The notes: generated by a model not told the origin, from the letters alone. Positions 10,727 to 21,411 are shown, counted from the stretch's first letter. The stretch is 64,000 nt of DNA from Sepioteuthis lessoniana (GCA_963585895.1 OY757915.1:91970836-92034835), one strand, 5' to 3'. A program made the numbers and translations.

Positions 10727-11008
10727 GATCCCACGAGGCACCAACTATACGGCCACCAACCTCCCATCACGAAAACTATCCACGTTAGACGAACCAGACA
10801 TGCAGGACAGTGCTGGAGAAGCAGGGTGGAGCTCATAAGTGATGTACTCCTATGGACCCCCACATAAGCAGGACGACCAGCTCGAAAATACATACAGCAG
10901 CTATGTGAAGATACGGGATGTAGCCCTGAAGACTTGCCAGAGGCGATGAACGACAGGGAGAAGTGGCGAGAGAGGGTCAGGGATATCCGTGCCTGTGGCA
11001 CATGATGA
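10727..11008 (+). mobile_element. LINE-alpha 3' fragment
   Basis: Short copy starting at the CACGAGGCACCAACTATACG block, with a small internal deletion in the GRAKAGRPARTY region. It ends ATGATGATGATAATG. Frame breaks are present. Confidence 0.85.
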
Positions 11009-11299
11009 TGATAATGATTAACCAATGTCAATTTAGTCTTAACTTGATAAAAGACCACAGAAAACGGATTATGGCACGAAATTAAATCTAGAAGTGTTTT
11101 TCCAATTCTGGTTTTCAGGGAAATGTAAAATCTCTCTTTTTGGAGACATGATTCCAGGAGTGATAGAACCTTTTTTGATCAAACAGATTTATTAAAGATA
11201 ATGCTTTAAATGACTTTATTCTGTATAAAAAGGTTCTTAAAACTCAAATACTGCAACTAAATTTTTACCTATTCAAAATGATGAAAATTGATATGTATT

Positions 11300-11765
11300 G
11301 TTGAGTCGCAAGCTCCCCTTCAGCACTCCACCAGATGGACTGGCTCATAGTCATAAATAACTTACGATTAAGGACTTCGACGGTTGATTACAAAGTCCAG
11401 TAGATGGGGTACAGTTCAACCGGCCGTGGTATCAGCAGCATGGATCTGGTAGAGTGTGTCATGTCTATGGATACGGCAGTTAGCTGTGACTGCCTGGCAC
11501 GGGTGCCGGGGAGGCGTAGCATTAACTTCACGCTGCCGAGACTGACATCCTTCAAGCCAGACTCTAACCCTCCTCGCCTGGCGTCTGTGGCGTCCTTTTT
11601 AGGGGAATACCGACGGAGCCCGAAGTATTTTTGGAAATGCCGTGCGCGTTTGGAATATGGTCCTGCTCACAGATTAACCTTAAAAAGGCCTTGTGCCATA
11701 CTTGCCCGTTTGGTAGGGTGCGCAACAAATACCGTTGATTACTAAGTCGATATTGAATTGATTAA
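11300..11765. other. GC-rich island, unrecognised
   Basis: About 400 bp of clearly higher GC than its surroundings, with repeated CpG (GGCACGGGTGCCGGGGAGGC, CGACGGAGCCCG). The 113-residue plus frame 11404-11745 has no recognised motif. GGTTGATTACAAAGTC and CGTTGATTACTAAGTC occur near the two ends (about 11381 and 11731), so it may be a discrete element. Function unknown. Confidence 0.4.
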
Positions 11766-11924
11766 TATTCGGACTGATCTTACTTCGTTTGGCTATACAG
11801 CATTTTGACCTTCCTGTGCATCATTCACCTCGGCAATACAACAATCCACCATTAAACAAAGAAAATAAACCCATTTAAAATCGTACAATAGATACATTTG
11901 TCTATTATATATCATAGCTAGTTA

Positions 11925-12627
11925 GCTGGTTATTTGGTTAGCTTTTATGCCATATCAACCCTTGTGGGGTATTTAATGATAAATCCTGTTTGTACATATA
12001 TATGAAATATATATGATTTAAAAACATATAGGTTGTAACATTTTTAAACGAGCCAGAACTCATTTCTTTGCACACAGTTAAATGGTTTCAAGTATTCCTA
12101 ACTAACACAAGTAATTCTATTTTAGATTCATTTGTTTGCTCGCTGTTAAATAGTAAACTATTTAACATAACAATTCAATCTGATATCTGTCATTTTTTTT
12201 TCACATAGTTAATGGTTAAACATTTCTATTTGACCCATAGATGAGACCCTGACAGGTGCTACCACTCCGGGTCAGAGTGGACATGAGAGTAATGGCAATG
12301 AAGAGGTACTCCATATTCCAAGAATAGTTTGCGCGTAGCATCTTAAACAGGCTAGTGCTCATATTTTGAGAACAGTTTCAAATACTCCTATCTTACATAA
12401 ATAGTTCAATTAAGTATTAACCAATTGTTTGCACACAGTTAAATATTAAACAGTTCTATATGAAATATTGATGGGGCGCTAACAGGTACAACCGCACTGG
12501 GCCAGGTTGGACCTGGGTGTAATGGAAACGAGGGGGTACTCAACATTCCCCAAAACTGAGACCTCACTTTCTGATAGTTTAGAGCCATATATAGAACATT
12601 TATCTTGCCCTTCTGCAGAAATGCATT
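11925..12627 (-). repeat. Two adjoining LR copies
   Basis: Copy one: tail at 11940-11985 (GCCATATCAACCC), subrepeats, and the GGGTCAGAGTGGACATGAG block at about 12270. Copy two continues at about 12320-12627 with its own subrepeats and GGCCAGGTTGGACCTGG block, ending in a CTTCTGCAGAAATGC head remnant. Both are 5'-shortened. Confidence 0.7.
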
Positions 12628-12631
12628 TTAG

Positions 12632-12690
12632 TTTGGTTTGGTTTTATGGCATATCAATCATTGTTGGTAACTGATTGTTTGGGAAGAGGG
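12632..12690 (-). repeat. LR/SINE-A tail fragment
   Basis: GGTTTGGTTTTATGGCATATC, the complement of the shared 3' tail, with almost no body attached. Confidence 0.65.
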
Positions 12691-13301
12691 AATTGCGTAT
12701 CATATTTAATTGGATGTAATATGTGCGAACGTGACTTTGTCTTATAATCAGCCATGAAGGGTTGCAATGACATAGAACCAGCCAACTAACAAACCATAAT
12801 AATAAGTCACTCAGTTCAAAGAATTATTCGAACTGCGTGACCCACGGAGAGAGGCGGTCATCCACTTTTCTCTGTTGCTACTTCAAACTCAGTTTGCCAT
12901 GTCATTCAGGACTCCTGCTTCATATTACGCTCTAAAACCTCCTGACGAAGCACTTTTTTTTTTGCCTCTTTTTTTTTTATTCCTTGGAACTTTACTGCAA
13001 AGCAAACTGTTTGGCAAATACCGTTTCTTGTTTAATCGGGTCTTTTCTCTGTTCGTTTCTTTCTACGTTTTTTTCTTTTTTATTTCTTTTTTTTTCTTTT
13101 TTTTACTATCAGATGCTTTTCCGATTTCCTTGAGAATTCTATTGTCGGTGAGATCAAATATTGTCTTTTAGTCATTATCTTGTCAGTTGCCAATGACGTA
13201 AGACCATTTCACCCATCAGGCTTAGCTCACGTATCTTTTTCTAAATCTAACATTTTGTTTTACTTTGGCTCCTGCCTGTCACTGTCGAGAGTTATAATTT
13301 C

Positions 13302-13358
13302 TTCTTCTTCTTCTTCTTCTTCTTCTTCTTCTTCTTCTTCTTCTTCTTCTTCTTCTTC
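13302..13358. repeat. (TCT)n microsatellite
   Basis: About 19 uninterrupted units. The polyserine frame here is an artefact. Confidence 0.95.
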
Positions 13359-13730
13359 ACACTTTTTCGTCCACCCTTTTCATTATTTAATATTCTTGTT
13401 TTTGTCTCCCCACTTCTCTTGAAACATTTTTCTACTTCTTCTTACCTCTTTTCTCAGACTTTTAAAGCAACCACTTCTTCTTCTTTCACTGTTCTCTTTA
13501 TACTTCCTTTCTCTCCTGTAACTCTTTCTCAATCGAATTGCTTCTACTGCTTTTGCAAACGTCATCATTTAATACTAACACTCTCATAATTTATCAACCC
13601 GAATTTTGTCACGCTCAGAATCAAATGCAGGATTTGAAAATATCTGTGGCACTCTTCCAAATCATGGAGGGCTTGATACCCATCCTTGCTAGACAACGTT
13701 TTATAATAACATCTTGTCGCGCTTAGCAAG

Positions 13731-13735
<5 letters not shown>

Positions 13736-13768
<33 letters not shown>
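13736..13768. repeat. (CT)n microsatellite
   Basis: About 14 CT units followed by a (CA)n run. Confidence 0.95.
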
Positions 13769-13919
13769 CACACACACACACGCACTCAATTGAAATACAG
13801 AAAATAAAAATATTTTGTACCAAAAATCCAATGCAGTTTTAAAATCAGAATCTTCGTACTTCCTTGTTTTAGAAAACTGGAAAAACAACTTGGTGTAACT
13901 TAAACAAATGAAGAAGTTG

Positions 13920-15115
13920 CGTTGTTTTGTTTTTGTTTGGTTTTTGTTTGGTTTGGTTTTAATGGCAGATCAACTATTGTAGGTTATTTAATGCCGAATC
14001 CTTTATATATATATATATTGAATATATGATTTGCAAAAATATTTTGATCTCATTTTTTACTCAGTAAAAAGGTTTCACTTATTCAATCAAATCAGAAAAA
14101 ATCTATTTAACTTTCATCATTTGCTGGCACACAGATATATAAACATATATATTTATATATATATCATCATCATCATCATGTCGTGCCGCTAGCACGGATA
14201 TCCCTGACCCTCTCTCGCCACTTCTCCCTATCGTTCATAGCCTCCGGCAGGTCTTCACGGCTACATCCCGTATCCTTACATAGCTGCTGTATGTATGTTC
14301 GAGCTGGTCGTCCTGCTTTTGCCCGGCCATATGTGGGGGTCCATAGAAGTACATTACTTATGAGCTCGTCCCTGTTTCTCCAGCACTGTCCTGCATATCT
14401 GGTTCGTCTAGCTTCGATATTTTTCGTGATGGGAGGCAGATGGCCGTATAGTTGGTGTCTTGTGGGGTGTTGCCGCCAGGACTTGTTCAATACTGCTCGC
14501 AGCATTCTTGTGTAATTGCCATCTAGCTTTTTCACCAGCCGTTTAGTTAGCGTCCATGTAGTGCATCCATACAGCAGTATCGATATGACCGCTGCCTGGA
14601 AGAAACTGCGTTTCATTTTATTGGTTAGGTCTGATTTCCATATGATCGATTGTCTATCGTTAGCTATCCATGCCTTCGTTAGCCGTGTGTCAATGTCCTT
14701 TTCGGTTGATGAGACGCTGCTTCCTAGGTAAGTGAATTTGTCTACGAACAATTCAATTTAACATAAGTCCACAAAGTTAAATAGTTCCTAGTATTGCTAT
14801 GTATCACTAACAATTCAGTTAAACATTAGTCACGTGTTTACTCAGAGTTAAATGATCAAAGAGTTCTATTTCTAACAAATCAGTTAAGCATGTCATTTAT
14901 TGGCATTCAGTTTAAATGTGAAACAGTTTTATTTGACCCATAAATAGAACTCTATCAGGTGCTACCACTCCGGGCTAGAGTGGGCCTGGGAGCGATGGCA
15001 ATGAAGCTCCAGCATTACTGAAGCCTCATCATGAGAATATTTAGCGTTATATCTTGGACACGCGTTGGGAAAGTCTTACCATTCCACAGGGATGCAGTTG
15101 GTGCTTTCAACAAAC
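13920..15115 (-). repeat. LR element interrupted by LINE-alpha
   Basis: Tail at 13925-14000 and body with head remnants at 14750-15110 (GTGCTACCACTCCGGGC, TGAAGCCTCATCATG). The two halves flank the LINE-alpha copy at 14166-14745, so the LINE inserted after this LR copy did. Confidence 0.8.
14166..14748 (-). mobile_element. LINE-alpha 3' fragment, long open frame
   Basis: A 191-residue uninterrupted minus frame (14176-14751): DKFTYLGSSVSSTEKDIDTR, WKSDLTNKMKRSFFQAAV, ILLYGCTTWTLTKRL, HPTRHQLYGHLPPITK, GRAKAGRPARTYIQQL and EKWRERVRDIRASGTT. The region follows the RT core (thumb/C-terminal domain). The 3' end is (ATG)n passing into TATATA. Intactness implies a fairly recent insertion; the catalytic domain is absent. 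Confidence 0.9.
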
Positions 15116-15305
15116 CCAAACTGGAGAGATAACATAAAAAAGAGGCCTAAGAGTTTTAAAAATGTTTCAGTTGGGAAAAAACATCCACAAAACGGCAACA
15201 ATTTTGACGTAACAATGTTACGTTATATGGACGACGTTGTAGAATTCGTTCTGTTTTTTCAATCTTTTTTTCAATTCTATTAATTATACTGAAACAAAAC
15301 CTGAA

Positions 15306-15655
15306 TTTTTGGCCCAGTCGGTTGGGGCAGCAAAATACAGCGACTGCATAAGTAGCAGCTGATACGGTTCTATATATGGGTCAAAAAGAACTAAAAGGTG
15401 TACATATGCTAGACTGAATTGCTTCAACTAGAACTGTTTTTGACTTTTGAACTGTGTACTTAAGTTAAACTAAATTATTAAGAATAGAAATATTTTTGAC
15501 ATTTAAACTACGTACGTATGTTAAAAGAGAATGGTTTTAAAATAGAACTATTTATATATATGTACAAATGGATTTGGCATTAAATAACCTACAATGGTTG
15601 ATAAGCCATTAACCAAACCAAACCAAACCAAAATAAAACAAACTAAACAAACCTG
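15306..15655 (+). repeat. LR element with internal deletion
   Basis: Head GGCCCAGTCGGTTGGGGC is joined almost directly to the TATGGGTCAAA block, losing the middle of the head. Subrepeats and tail GGCATTAAATAACCTAC, with (CCAAA)n, are intact. Confidence 0.8.
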
Positions 15656-15729
15656 ACTTATTCCATGAAAAAATGAATAGAAACCATAACCAATGCTTTT
15701 TGTGGGGTTTTCTTTCTGTTTTTTCATTT

Positions 15730-15876
15730 GTTGTCAACTACATCGACCTGAACTTTATTGCTTGTTTGTCTCGGTGTTTCTCAGATGTGACGTGACCAAA
15801 AAAAGGTCCTTTTTTTTTTAATTTACAATGTATACTCTACTTAAAGGTATCACAAAATTTTGCACGTAACGTAGGA
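15730..15876. repeat. MITE-3 fragment (right half)
   Basis: Inner part TGACCAAAAAAAGG and terminal arm AATTTACAATGTATACTC..TTTTGCACGTAACG. The arm is the reverse complement of 60808-60865 and the inner part matches 60880-60960 directly, defining a terminal-inverted-repeat element. It abuts (TA)n. Confidence 0.6.
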
Positions 15877-15974
15877 TATATATTACATATATATATATAT
15901 AGAGAGAGATGAGAGAGAGGAGAGAGACCGTAACCCAAAATCACTGTTTTTCAACCTCTGATTAAACGTGTGGA

Positions 15975-16028
15975 GTCATCTGATGAGACAGTATAATTAT
16001 ATTTTCGCCGAAATAAATTTATAATGAC
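15975..16028 (+). ncRNA. Hammerhead-like ribozyme motif A
   Basis: Stem I GUCAU (15975-15979) with AUGAC (16024-16028); CUGAUGA at 15980-15986; stem II region 15987-16009, which starts G and ends C but is otherwise poorly paired; GAA 16010-16012; stem III AUAA/UUAU (16013-16022); predicted cleavage 3' of A16023. All core positions are present. The weak stem II makes activity doubtful. Confidence 0.45.
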
Positions 16029-16349
16029 AATTTAACCAGGTTTGAGTTTCCTTCTACTTGCATTATATATACATATATATATACATGTAGTGATATATTA
16101 CTTGGGGAGACTTATGTTTCTGCTGTATTACATTGGGCTTACGATGTAGTGTAAAAGAATGCCTATTTTTAAATATCGGAATGCCGTGTTTGCCTAATAG
16201 TAAACCTAACAACAGAATATTTTGTTAATAATGACAGTTACATTCTTTGAAGCAGAGTTTCAACTTCCGTAAAAATAAATGAATAAATTGCGGGTGGGGC
16301 ATACCTAGCGGGAGAGAAGCTTGGAAACTATCTACTTCGGATAACAAGG

Positions 16350-16422
16350 TCCAACGGAATATATATATATATATATTATATATATATATATATATAATAT
16401 ATTATATATATATATATAACTT
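16350..16422. repeat. (TA)n microsatellite
   Basis: Interrupted TA tract with TATTATATAT phase shifts. Confidence 0.9.
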
Positions 16423-16845
16423 ATATTTCATATGCAGCTGTTCGTACCACTTTTAGATAAAAGTAGGTTCTGAAAACTTAAGGAGTGATTAGTCTGGGTA
16501 TTTACGGTTCTGCTGATTTTTTTTTTTTGTTTTAGTTAATGTTTTTTTTTTTTAGGGGGGCGTCTTACATGTCCTACCTCTTACTTTCCTGGGCGTTCCT
16601 TTACTAAACTACTACAGAAAGCGAAGAAGGTTCCATGTTGGGAGCTACTCGTGCTTGTCAATCACAGCATCTCGTCACGAGGAACGTCTTCAAAATGTCC
16701 TTTTTTTAGCGAGGTGGCGGGGGGGGTCGGTATTGAACAGATTTTCGCAAAAGATTAGCGTTTTTTTTTCTCTTTCATTTTTTGATTGCACCAAGATTGA
16801 TACAAAGGTTGGTATGATCAAAGTGAGCTCAATGTAATGAGACTG
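16423..16845. other. Unassigned spacer
   Basis: Contains short T and G runs. The 60-residue frame at 16655-16837 shows no recognisable motif. Confidence 0.4.
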
Positions 16846-16927
16846 ACACACACACACACACACACACAAAAAAAAAAGAGATAAAAACTAACAGAAGATA
16901 AATTGGCATCTACTAAGCTTAGCTTAG

Positions 16928-16990
16928 TCTCGCACAAGTACGGGTAACTCAGTGAGAATCGATCTCACATGCAATGGTCTGCTTGCTTTG
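16928..16990 (-). repeat. Possible tRNA-derived SINE head
   Basis: Minus strand TAGTGAGCAAAGCAAGC and GAGATCGATTCTCAC have A-box/B-box-like spacing. Only the head is recognisable. Confidence 0.3.
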
Positions 16991-17007
16991 CTCACTACTT
17001 ATGACAT

Positions 17008-17052
17008 AAAGCTCTCTCTCTCTCTCTCTCTCTCCCTCTCCCTCTCTCTATG
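17008..17052. repeat. (CT)n microsatellite
   Basis: Interrupted CT run of about 45 bp. Confidence 0.9.
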
Positions 17053-17261
17053 TCTCACTTTCTCAATGAGCCAAGAAAATATTGTATATATAATAAAATA
17101 TCTCTATATAAATAAGCTCAAATTTATATAAATATATGTGTGTGTGTGTGTGTGTATGCATAAACATATATAAATATATATATGTATACATAATTAAATT
17201 TATATATATAGATATATAAATACATTTATATATACGAATATAATAAAATTCATACATATAT

Positions 17262-17484
17262 ATCATCATCATCATCATGTCGTGCTAGTAGCACGGATAT
17301 CCCTGACCCTCTTTCGCCACTTTTCCCTGTCGTTCATCGCCTCAGGCAGGTCTTCTGGACAACATCCCGTATCCTCATATAGTTGCTGAATGTATGTTCG
17401 TGCTGGTCGTCCTGCTTTTGCACGGCCATGTGTGGGGGTCCATAAGAGTACATCACTTATGAGTTCGTCCCTGCTTCTCCCTGT
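17262..17484 (-). mobile_element. LINE-alpha 3' fragment, short
   Basis: Encodes SRDELISDVLLWTPTHGRAK, AGRPARTYIQQLYEDTG and EAMNDREKWRKRVRDIRA before stop and an (ATG)n tail. The 5' end is abrupt at about 17484. Confidence 0.85.
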
Positions 17485-17659
17485 TAATTGATATTGTGCC
17501 GTTTTTAGTTTTCGGGCATTTGTGTTTGTTGGTTTTTTTCGATAGTTTTTGGAGGCTGTTTTCACTAGTGCAAGTAAAAATAATAAACAAAATCTTCCGT
17601 GTTAAACAAAATTTGCTTGAATTATAACTTGCTGCCAAAATACGCATTCTTCAAAATAC

Positions 17660-17663
17660 CCCC

Positions 17664-17715
<52 letters not shown>

Positions 17716-17990
17716 ACGTGTACGTCCATACATTTATATACATACATATATAAGTATAAACATATATACATGTATATATGTAAATACCTTTATATATATA
17801 TATATATATGCATATATAAATATATACATATATATACATATCTATATATACATATATATACATATATTTATATATACGTATACATATATATATATATATT
17901 ATATATATAAATGTATACATGTATATACATATATATATACAATTTACATACATACATACATATATATATATATAAAATATATATACCTTT
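17660..17990. repeat. Long TA/TATACA microsatellite
   Basis: More than 300 bp of TA-dominated sequence with TACATATA variants. Tyr/Ile frames on both strands are artefacts. Confidence 0.95.
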
Positions 17991-17994
17991 GGAC

Positions 17995-19124
17995 AGAAAT
18001 ATAAGACCACTCTCAGAAGTGAAGAAAAATATATTGTTTACAATTCTTAAATTATGAAAATCAGATATATGAAAGATAAGGCTTAAAGACTACCCAAAAT
18101 TTAAAATAGGAAGAAATTTCCAATCATTTTTTAAATGCATATTAGCATTTATGCTAAATTTCAAAATTTTGTTTTTGACATTAATAGAAAACCAATGAGC
18201 ATAACTAAAGAATATTAAAGCAACTTTTTTATTTAATATTTTGTAGATCAGCCGTTAGCTTTGATAACCTCAAAAATTCGGCTAGGCATATTATGAGATA
18301 GTTTATGAAGTTTTACCGAAGGCATTTTTCCCCATGTGTCTAAGATGGCGTTTTTGAGTTAAGAAATTGTTGAGTACTGTTGATATCCTTCATAAACCTT
18401 TGCAACAGTCAATCCCCACAAATTATCAATAGGATTGAGATCTGGAGAGCAAGATGGGTGCTTAAGCAAGTACTTCTTTGTTATTGATGCATTGTGGAGA
18501 GCAGCAGTTTCTGTCTGAAAAATCCTTCCTTCTCAACATAGATAACGTCCCTCTAGTGCGAAAGATAAATCCTGTAACATTTTCATTTAACATTTTAATC
18601 TGATGCTTTTTGTTGACTACTGTCAATTTGTAGTTCTAAGTTTTTCTGAGATGAGAAGGCCCCCAATCAATCAGAGATCCTCCTTCACTATGCTTTGTTC
18701 AGTATTTCTCTTCTAAAAATCTTTTGCTTACTAGTACTTCTGAAAGCAATCTGTACTGTCTACATTGCTTTTTTTTTTTCGTTCGAGAAAACAGTTTTTC
18801 GCCATTCTTTAGCACTCATGGTTTGATATTGTCGAACATATTCCAGTCATTTCTCTTTATGCTTCATAATTAAACTTAGACGATGAATTCTTTCCTTATG
18901 CTTAATTTTTTCGTTGTTTAAATGCCTTCTAATTGTTCTAGGGGCATCCACAAGAGATTTCAATAATTTTGATGTTGACAAAGTTTTCTTTTACTTCGTG
19001 AACAATTCTCCTCTAGAATGGTGGTGATAATTTTTCTGGCTTGCCAGTCTGTTTTTTGTTCCATATTTATTTGAACTTTTCAAGTAATTGCAGATGACGG
19101 TTTTAATGCATCCTAAGGCCCTCG

Positions 19125-19128
<4 letters not shown>
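17995..19128 (-). mobile_element. Tc1/mariner-like transposon, inactive
   Basis: A minus-strand transposase relic in several frames. ISRALGCIK and CNYLKSSNKYG (about 19060-19128) lie in the N-terminal DNA-binding region; then RTIRRHLNNEKIKHKERI and TMSAKEWRKTVFSNE (18780-18960), and FQTETAALHNA, SPDLNPIDNLWGL, MPSRIFEVIKANG (18250-18530). In Tc1 elements the catalytic residues lie in the equivalents of FSDE, QQDNA and NPIE. Here they read FSNE, QTETA and NPID, so the triad is altered, and stops interrupt the frame. A TIR-like end GGACAGAAATATAAGACCAC lies at 17994-18013. The 5' end is lost in (TA)n. Confidence 0.85.

Positions 19129-19160
<32 letters not shown>
19129..19160. repeat. (TA)n microsatellite
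   Basis: About 16 TA units between the Tc1 relic and LINE-alpha. Confidence 0.95.
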
Positions 19161-19162
<2 letters not shown>

Positions 19163-19735
19163 TCATCATCATCTTGTCGTGCCACTAGCATGGATATCCC
19201 TGACCCTCTTTCCCCCACTCTTTCTATCGTTCATCGCTTCTGGCAGGTCCTCAGGGCTACATCCCGTATCCTTACAGAGCTGCTGTATGTAGGATCGACC
19301 TGGTCGCCCTGGTTTTGCTCGGGCATATGTGGGGATCCATACGAGAACATTGCTTATGAGCTCGTCCCTGCTTCTCCAACAGTTTGCTGCATGCCTGGTT
19401 CATCTAACTTTGATAGTTTTCGTGATGGGTCGTAGGTGGCCGTGTAGCTGCTGCTTTGTTGGGTGTTGCCTCCAGGCTTTGTTCAATATTGTTCGCAGCA
19501 TTCTTGTGTAGTTTGCCGTCAAGCTTTTTCTCCACCCGTTTAGTTAGCATCCATGTAGTGCATCCATATAGCAGTATTGACACGACCGCTGCTTGGAAAA
19601 AACTGCGTTTCATTTTTTTCGGTCAGGTCTGACTTCCATATGACCGATAGCCTATCGATAGCTGTCCATGCCTTTGTTAGTCGGGTGCCGATGTCAGTCC
19701 CGGTTGTAGCCTCCATGCCAATGCACACAAAATGG
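19161..19735 (-). mobile_element. LINE-alpha 3' fragment, frameshifted
   Basis: Minus-strand fragments in different frames: SVIWKSDLTEKNE, MKRSFFQAAVVSILLYGCTT, TRPPTTHHEN and terminal DREKW-like remnants. Ends in (ATG)n then (TA)n. Frame breaks show an older insertion than those at 14.2 and 21.5 kb. Confidence 0.85.
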
Positions 19736-19789
19736 AATACATATATATACTTATTTCGAAGGCCTTAGGATGCAGTATATATATATATA

Positions 19790-20285
19790 TAACAGTGTTG
19801 GTTGTCACTATCTTACTTTTTGGGTTTGTGGCAGACCAAATGCGATATAATTAGGAGAAATACGCAATATCTGTGATAGTGCTATTATATAATAATAAGT
19901 AAATATATATTAGTTTTTATATATTCTTATAGTATATTTTATATATATATTTAATAGCATGGAAGCTTGTCTGTGACCACAGGTTTCCTGAAGTCTTATG
20001 AACGAAAATCATCAGAGACAGAGAAGGAAAGATTTGGAGAAATTTAAAAAATTGAAAAATACAGTCAATGAACGTAAAAAATCTGTACAACTCTTTATGT
20101 GTGCTTGTGTTTTATAAACGTCAATCATCAGGCAGATTACGAAAGATCATAAAGAATTCGACAAAAATCGAAAAAATCACGAAATACCGTCAAAAGAACG
20201 TTAGATGTTGAGCACTCTACAAATTATATCGCATTTGGTTCGCCACAAACCTACGAAGTAAGATAGTAACAACCGAAACTGTTAC
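19790..20285. repeat. MITE-1, foldback element with about 62-bp TIRs
   Basis: Left arm 19791-19852 and right arm 20222-20284 are near-complementary (AACAGTGTTGGTTGTCACTA against TAGTAACAACCGAAACTGTT; ACCAAATGCGATATAATT against AATTATATCGCATTTGGT). Inside are two diverged direct copies (about 19999-20075 and 20110-20205). The element is flanked by (TA)n. No transposase. Confidence 0.75.
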
Positions 20286-20329
20286 AATATATATATGTAT
20301 CATACATATATATATATATATGTGTGTGA

Positions 20330-20566
20330 AAGTAAATATGGATTGAAATCCGACAGTATGATGATAGTAGAAAAAACATAATCAAATATGTATCTTTTCG
20401 TTGCATATTTCTCATTTGCACCTGTCATTTCTGCAAGCCACCCATCGCTATTGGAATTGTTTCTGATATCCAAGTCCTGATGATGGTTACTGAAACTGAA
20501 ACGTTAACGTCGACTTTACATCATAATATATTCACCAATTTGGATTATGTTTTTTTTTCTGCTACC

Positions 20567-20580
<14 letters not shown>
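20330..20580 (+). repeat. (TA)n-flanked repeat unit carrying a hammerhead-like motif
   Basis: Bounded by (TA)n on both sides. Sequence near the left end (GTAGAAAAAACATAATC) is roughly complementary to the right end (GGATTATGTTTTTTTTTC), suggesting short terminal inverted repeats. The interior contains motif B. Confidence 0.5.
20472..20516 (+). ncRNA. Hammerhead-like ribozyme motif B
   Basis: Stem I AAGUC (20472-20476) with GACUU (20512-20516); CUGAUGA 20477-20483; stem II region 20484-20497, where GGUU/AACU can pair if one U is bulged next to the core; GAA 20498-20500; stem III ACG-UUAA-CGU 20501-20510; C17 at 20511 (cleavage GUC). Stems I and III are perfect; the bulged U and G-U closing pair weaken stem II. 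Confidence 0.5.

Positions 20581-20608
<28 letters not shown>
20575..20608. repeat. (TA)n microsatellite
   Basis: About 17 TA units. Confidence 0.95.
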
Positions 20609-20610
<2 letters not shown>

Positions 20611-21155
20611 GTGTCTCTGACCTTGGGTTTCATGCATTTTGTAATCGTCAGGGGGAATATTTTCAAAATAAAACTGTTTAATATGGTTAAAAAATAAAAA
20701 CTGTTTAATATGGTTAAAAATGAATGAATAAATAAATAACTAAATGAAAAATAACGTGATGATTTTCATTTTAATCATCATCATCACTCAACAAAAATCC
20801 CCCACAAAGCAGGCATTTCATGTTCAAATCAAAATAAAACTGTTGTCTCCATTAAGTTAGAAAGAAAAAGAAAGTTTCATTCCTTTCCATCAAAAGACAG
20901 CGGAAATTTGTATAAATATGAAAAGATGCATGCCAATACATTCTCAAACATGTGTTTATATGTATGCACAAGCATCAGCCCATACACAAACATAGTAATA
21001 TTCTATAACAGAGAAAGTTAGGAACACATACACACAAATAACCCCCACTTCTTGAACAAAAAATTAACCATATTAATATTTTTTTCTTTTTTAAATCTTC
21101 ACTTTGTCCGACAATTGCGAAATGCATGAAACCCAGGGTCACAGACCAATGCCAT
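20609..21155. repeat. MITE-2, foldback element with about 40-bp TIRs
   Basis: Left arm 20612-20650 (GTCTCTGACC, TTGGGTTTCATGCATTT) and right arm 21109-21145 (AAATGCATGAAACCC, GGTCACAGAC) are inverted repeats. The interior has a duplicated AAACTGTTTAATATGGTTAA. It is flanked on both sides by TA tracts. A minimal derivative is at 60669-60757. Confidence 0.75.
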
Positions 21156-21175
21156 GTGATTATATATATATATAG

Positions 21176-21209
<34 letters not shown>

Positions 21210-21369
21210 GTATTATATATATATATTATATATTTTATGTATTATACCATATATATATATATATATATATATATGTCGTATTATATATATATTATATATA
21301 TATTATATATGTCGTCATTACATATATGTATTATATATATTATATATTATACTATATATATATATGTCG

Positions 21370-21411
<42 letters not shown>

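Noticed and set aside
14183-14515. 110-residue plus frame within LINE-alpha, and equivalents at 9090-9632 minus and 10684-11058 minus
   Set aside because: Antisense shadows of the LINE-alpha ORF; the sense frame carries the conserved DREKW and YGCTTW motifs.
17599-18010. Tyr/Ile-rich open frames
   Set aside because: Translation of (TA)n and TACATA repeats; the same artefact occurs at 21.1-21.6 and 60.3-60.5 kb.
17995-19128. Active Tc1-like transposase
   Set aside because: Stops, frame changes and altered residues at all three catalytic positions, plus a missing 5' terminus.
19995-20150. CTGATGA sequences on the minus strand of MITE-1 as hammerheads
   Set aside because: No GAAA partner with paired stem II or stem III at the right spacing.
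20609-20655. CTGACGA..GAAACCC in the MITE-2 arm as a hammerhead
   Set aside because: Stem III could form, but stems I and II do not pair in any of the copies examined.
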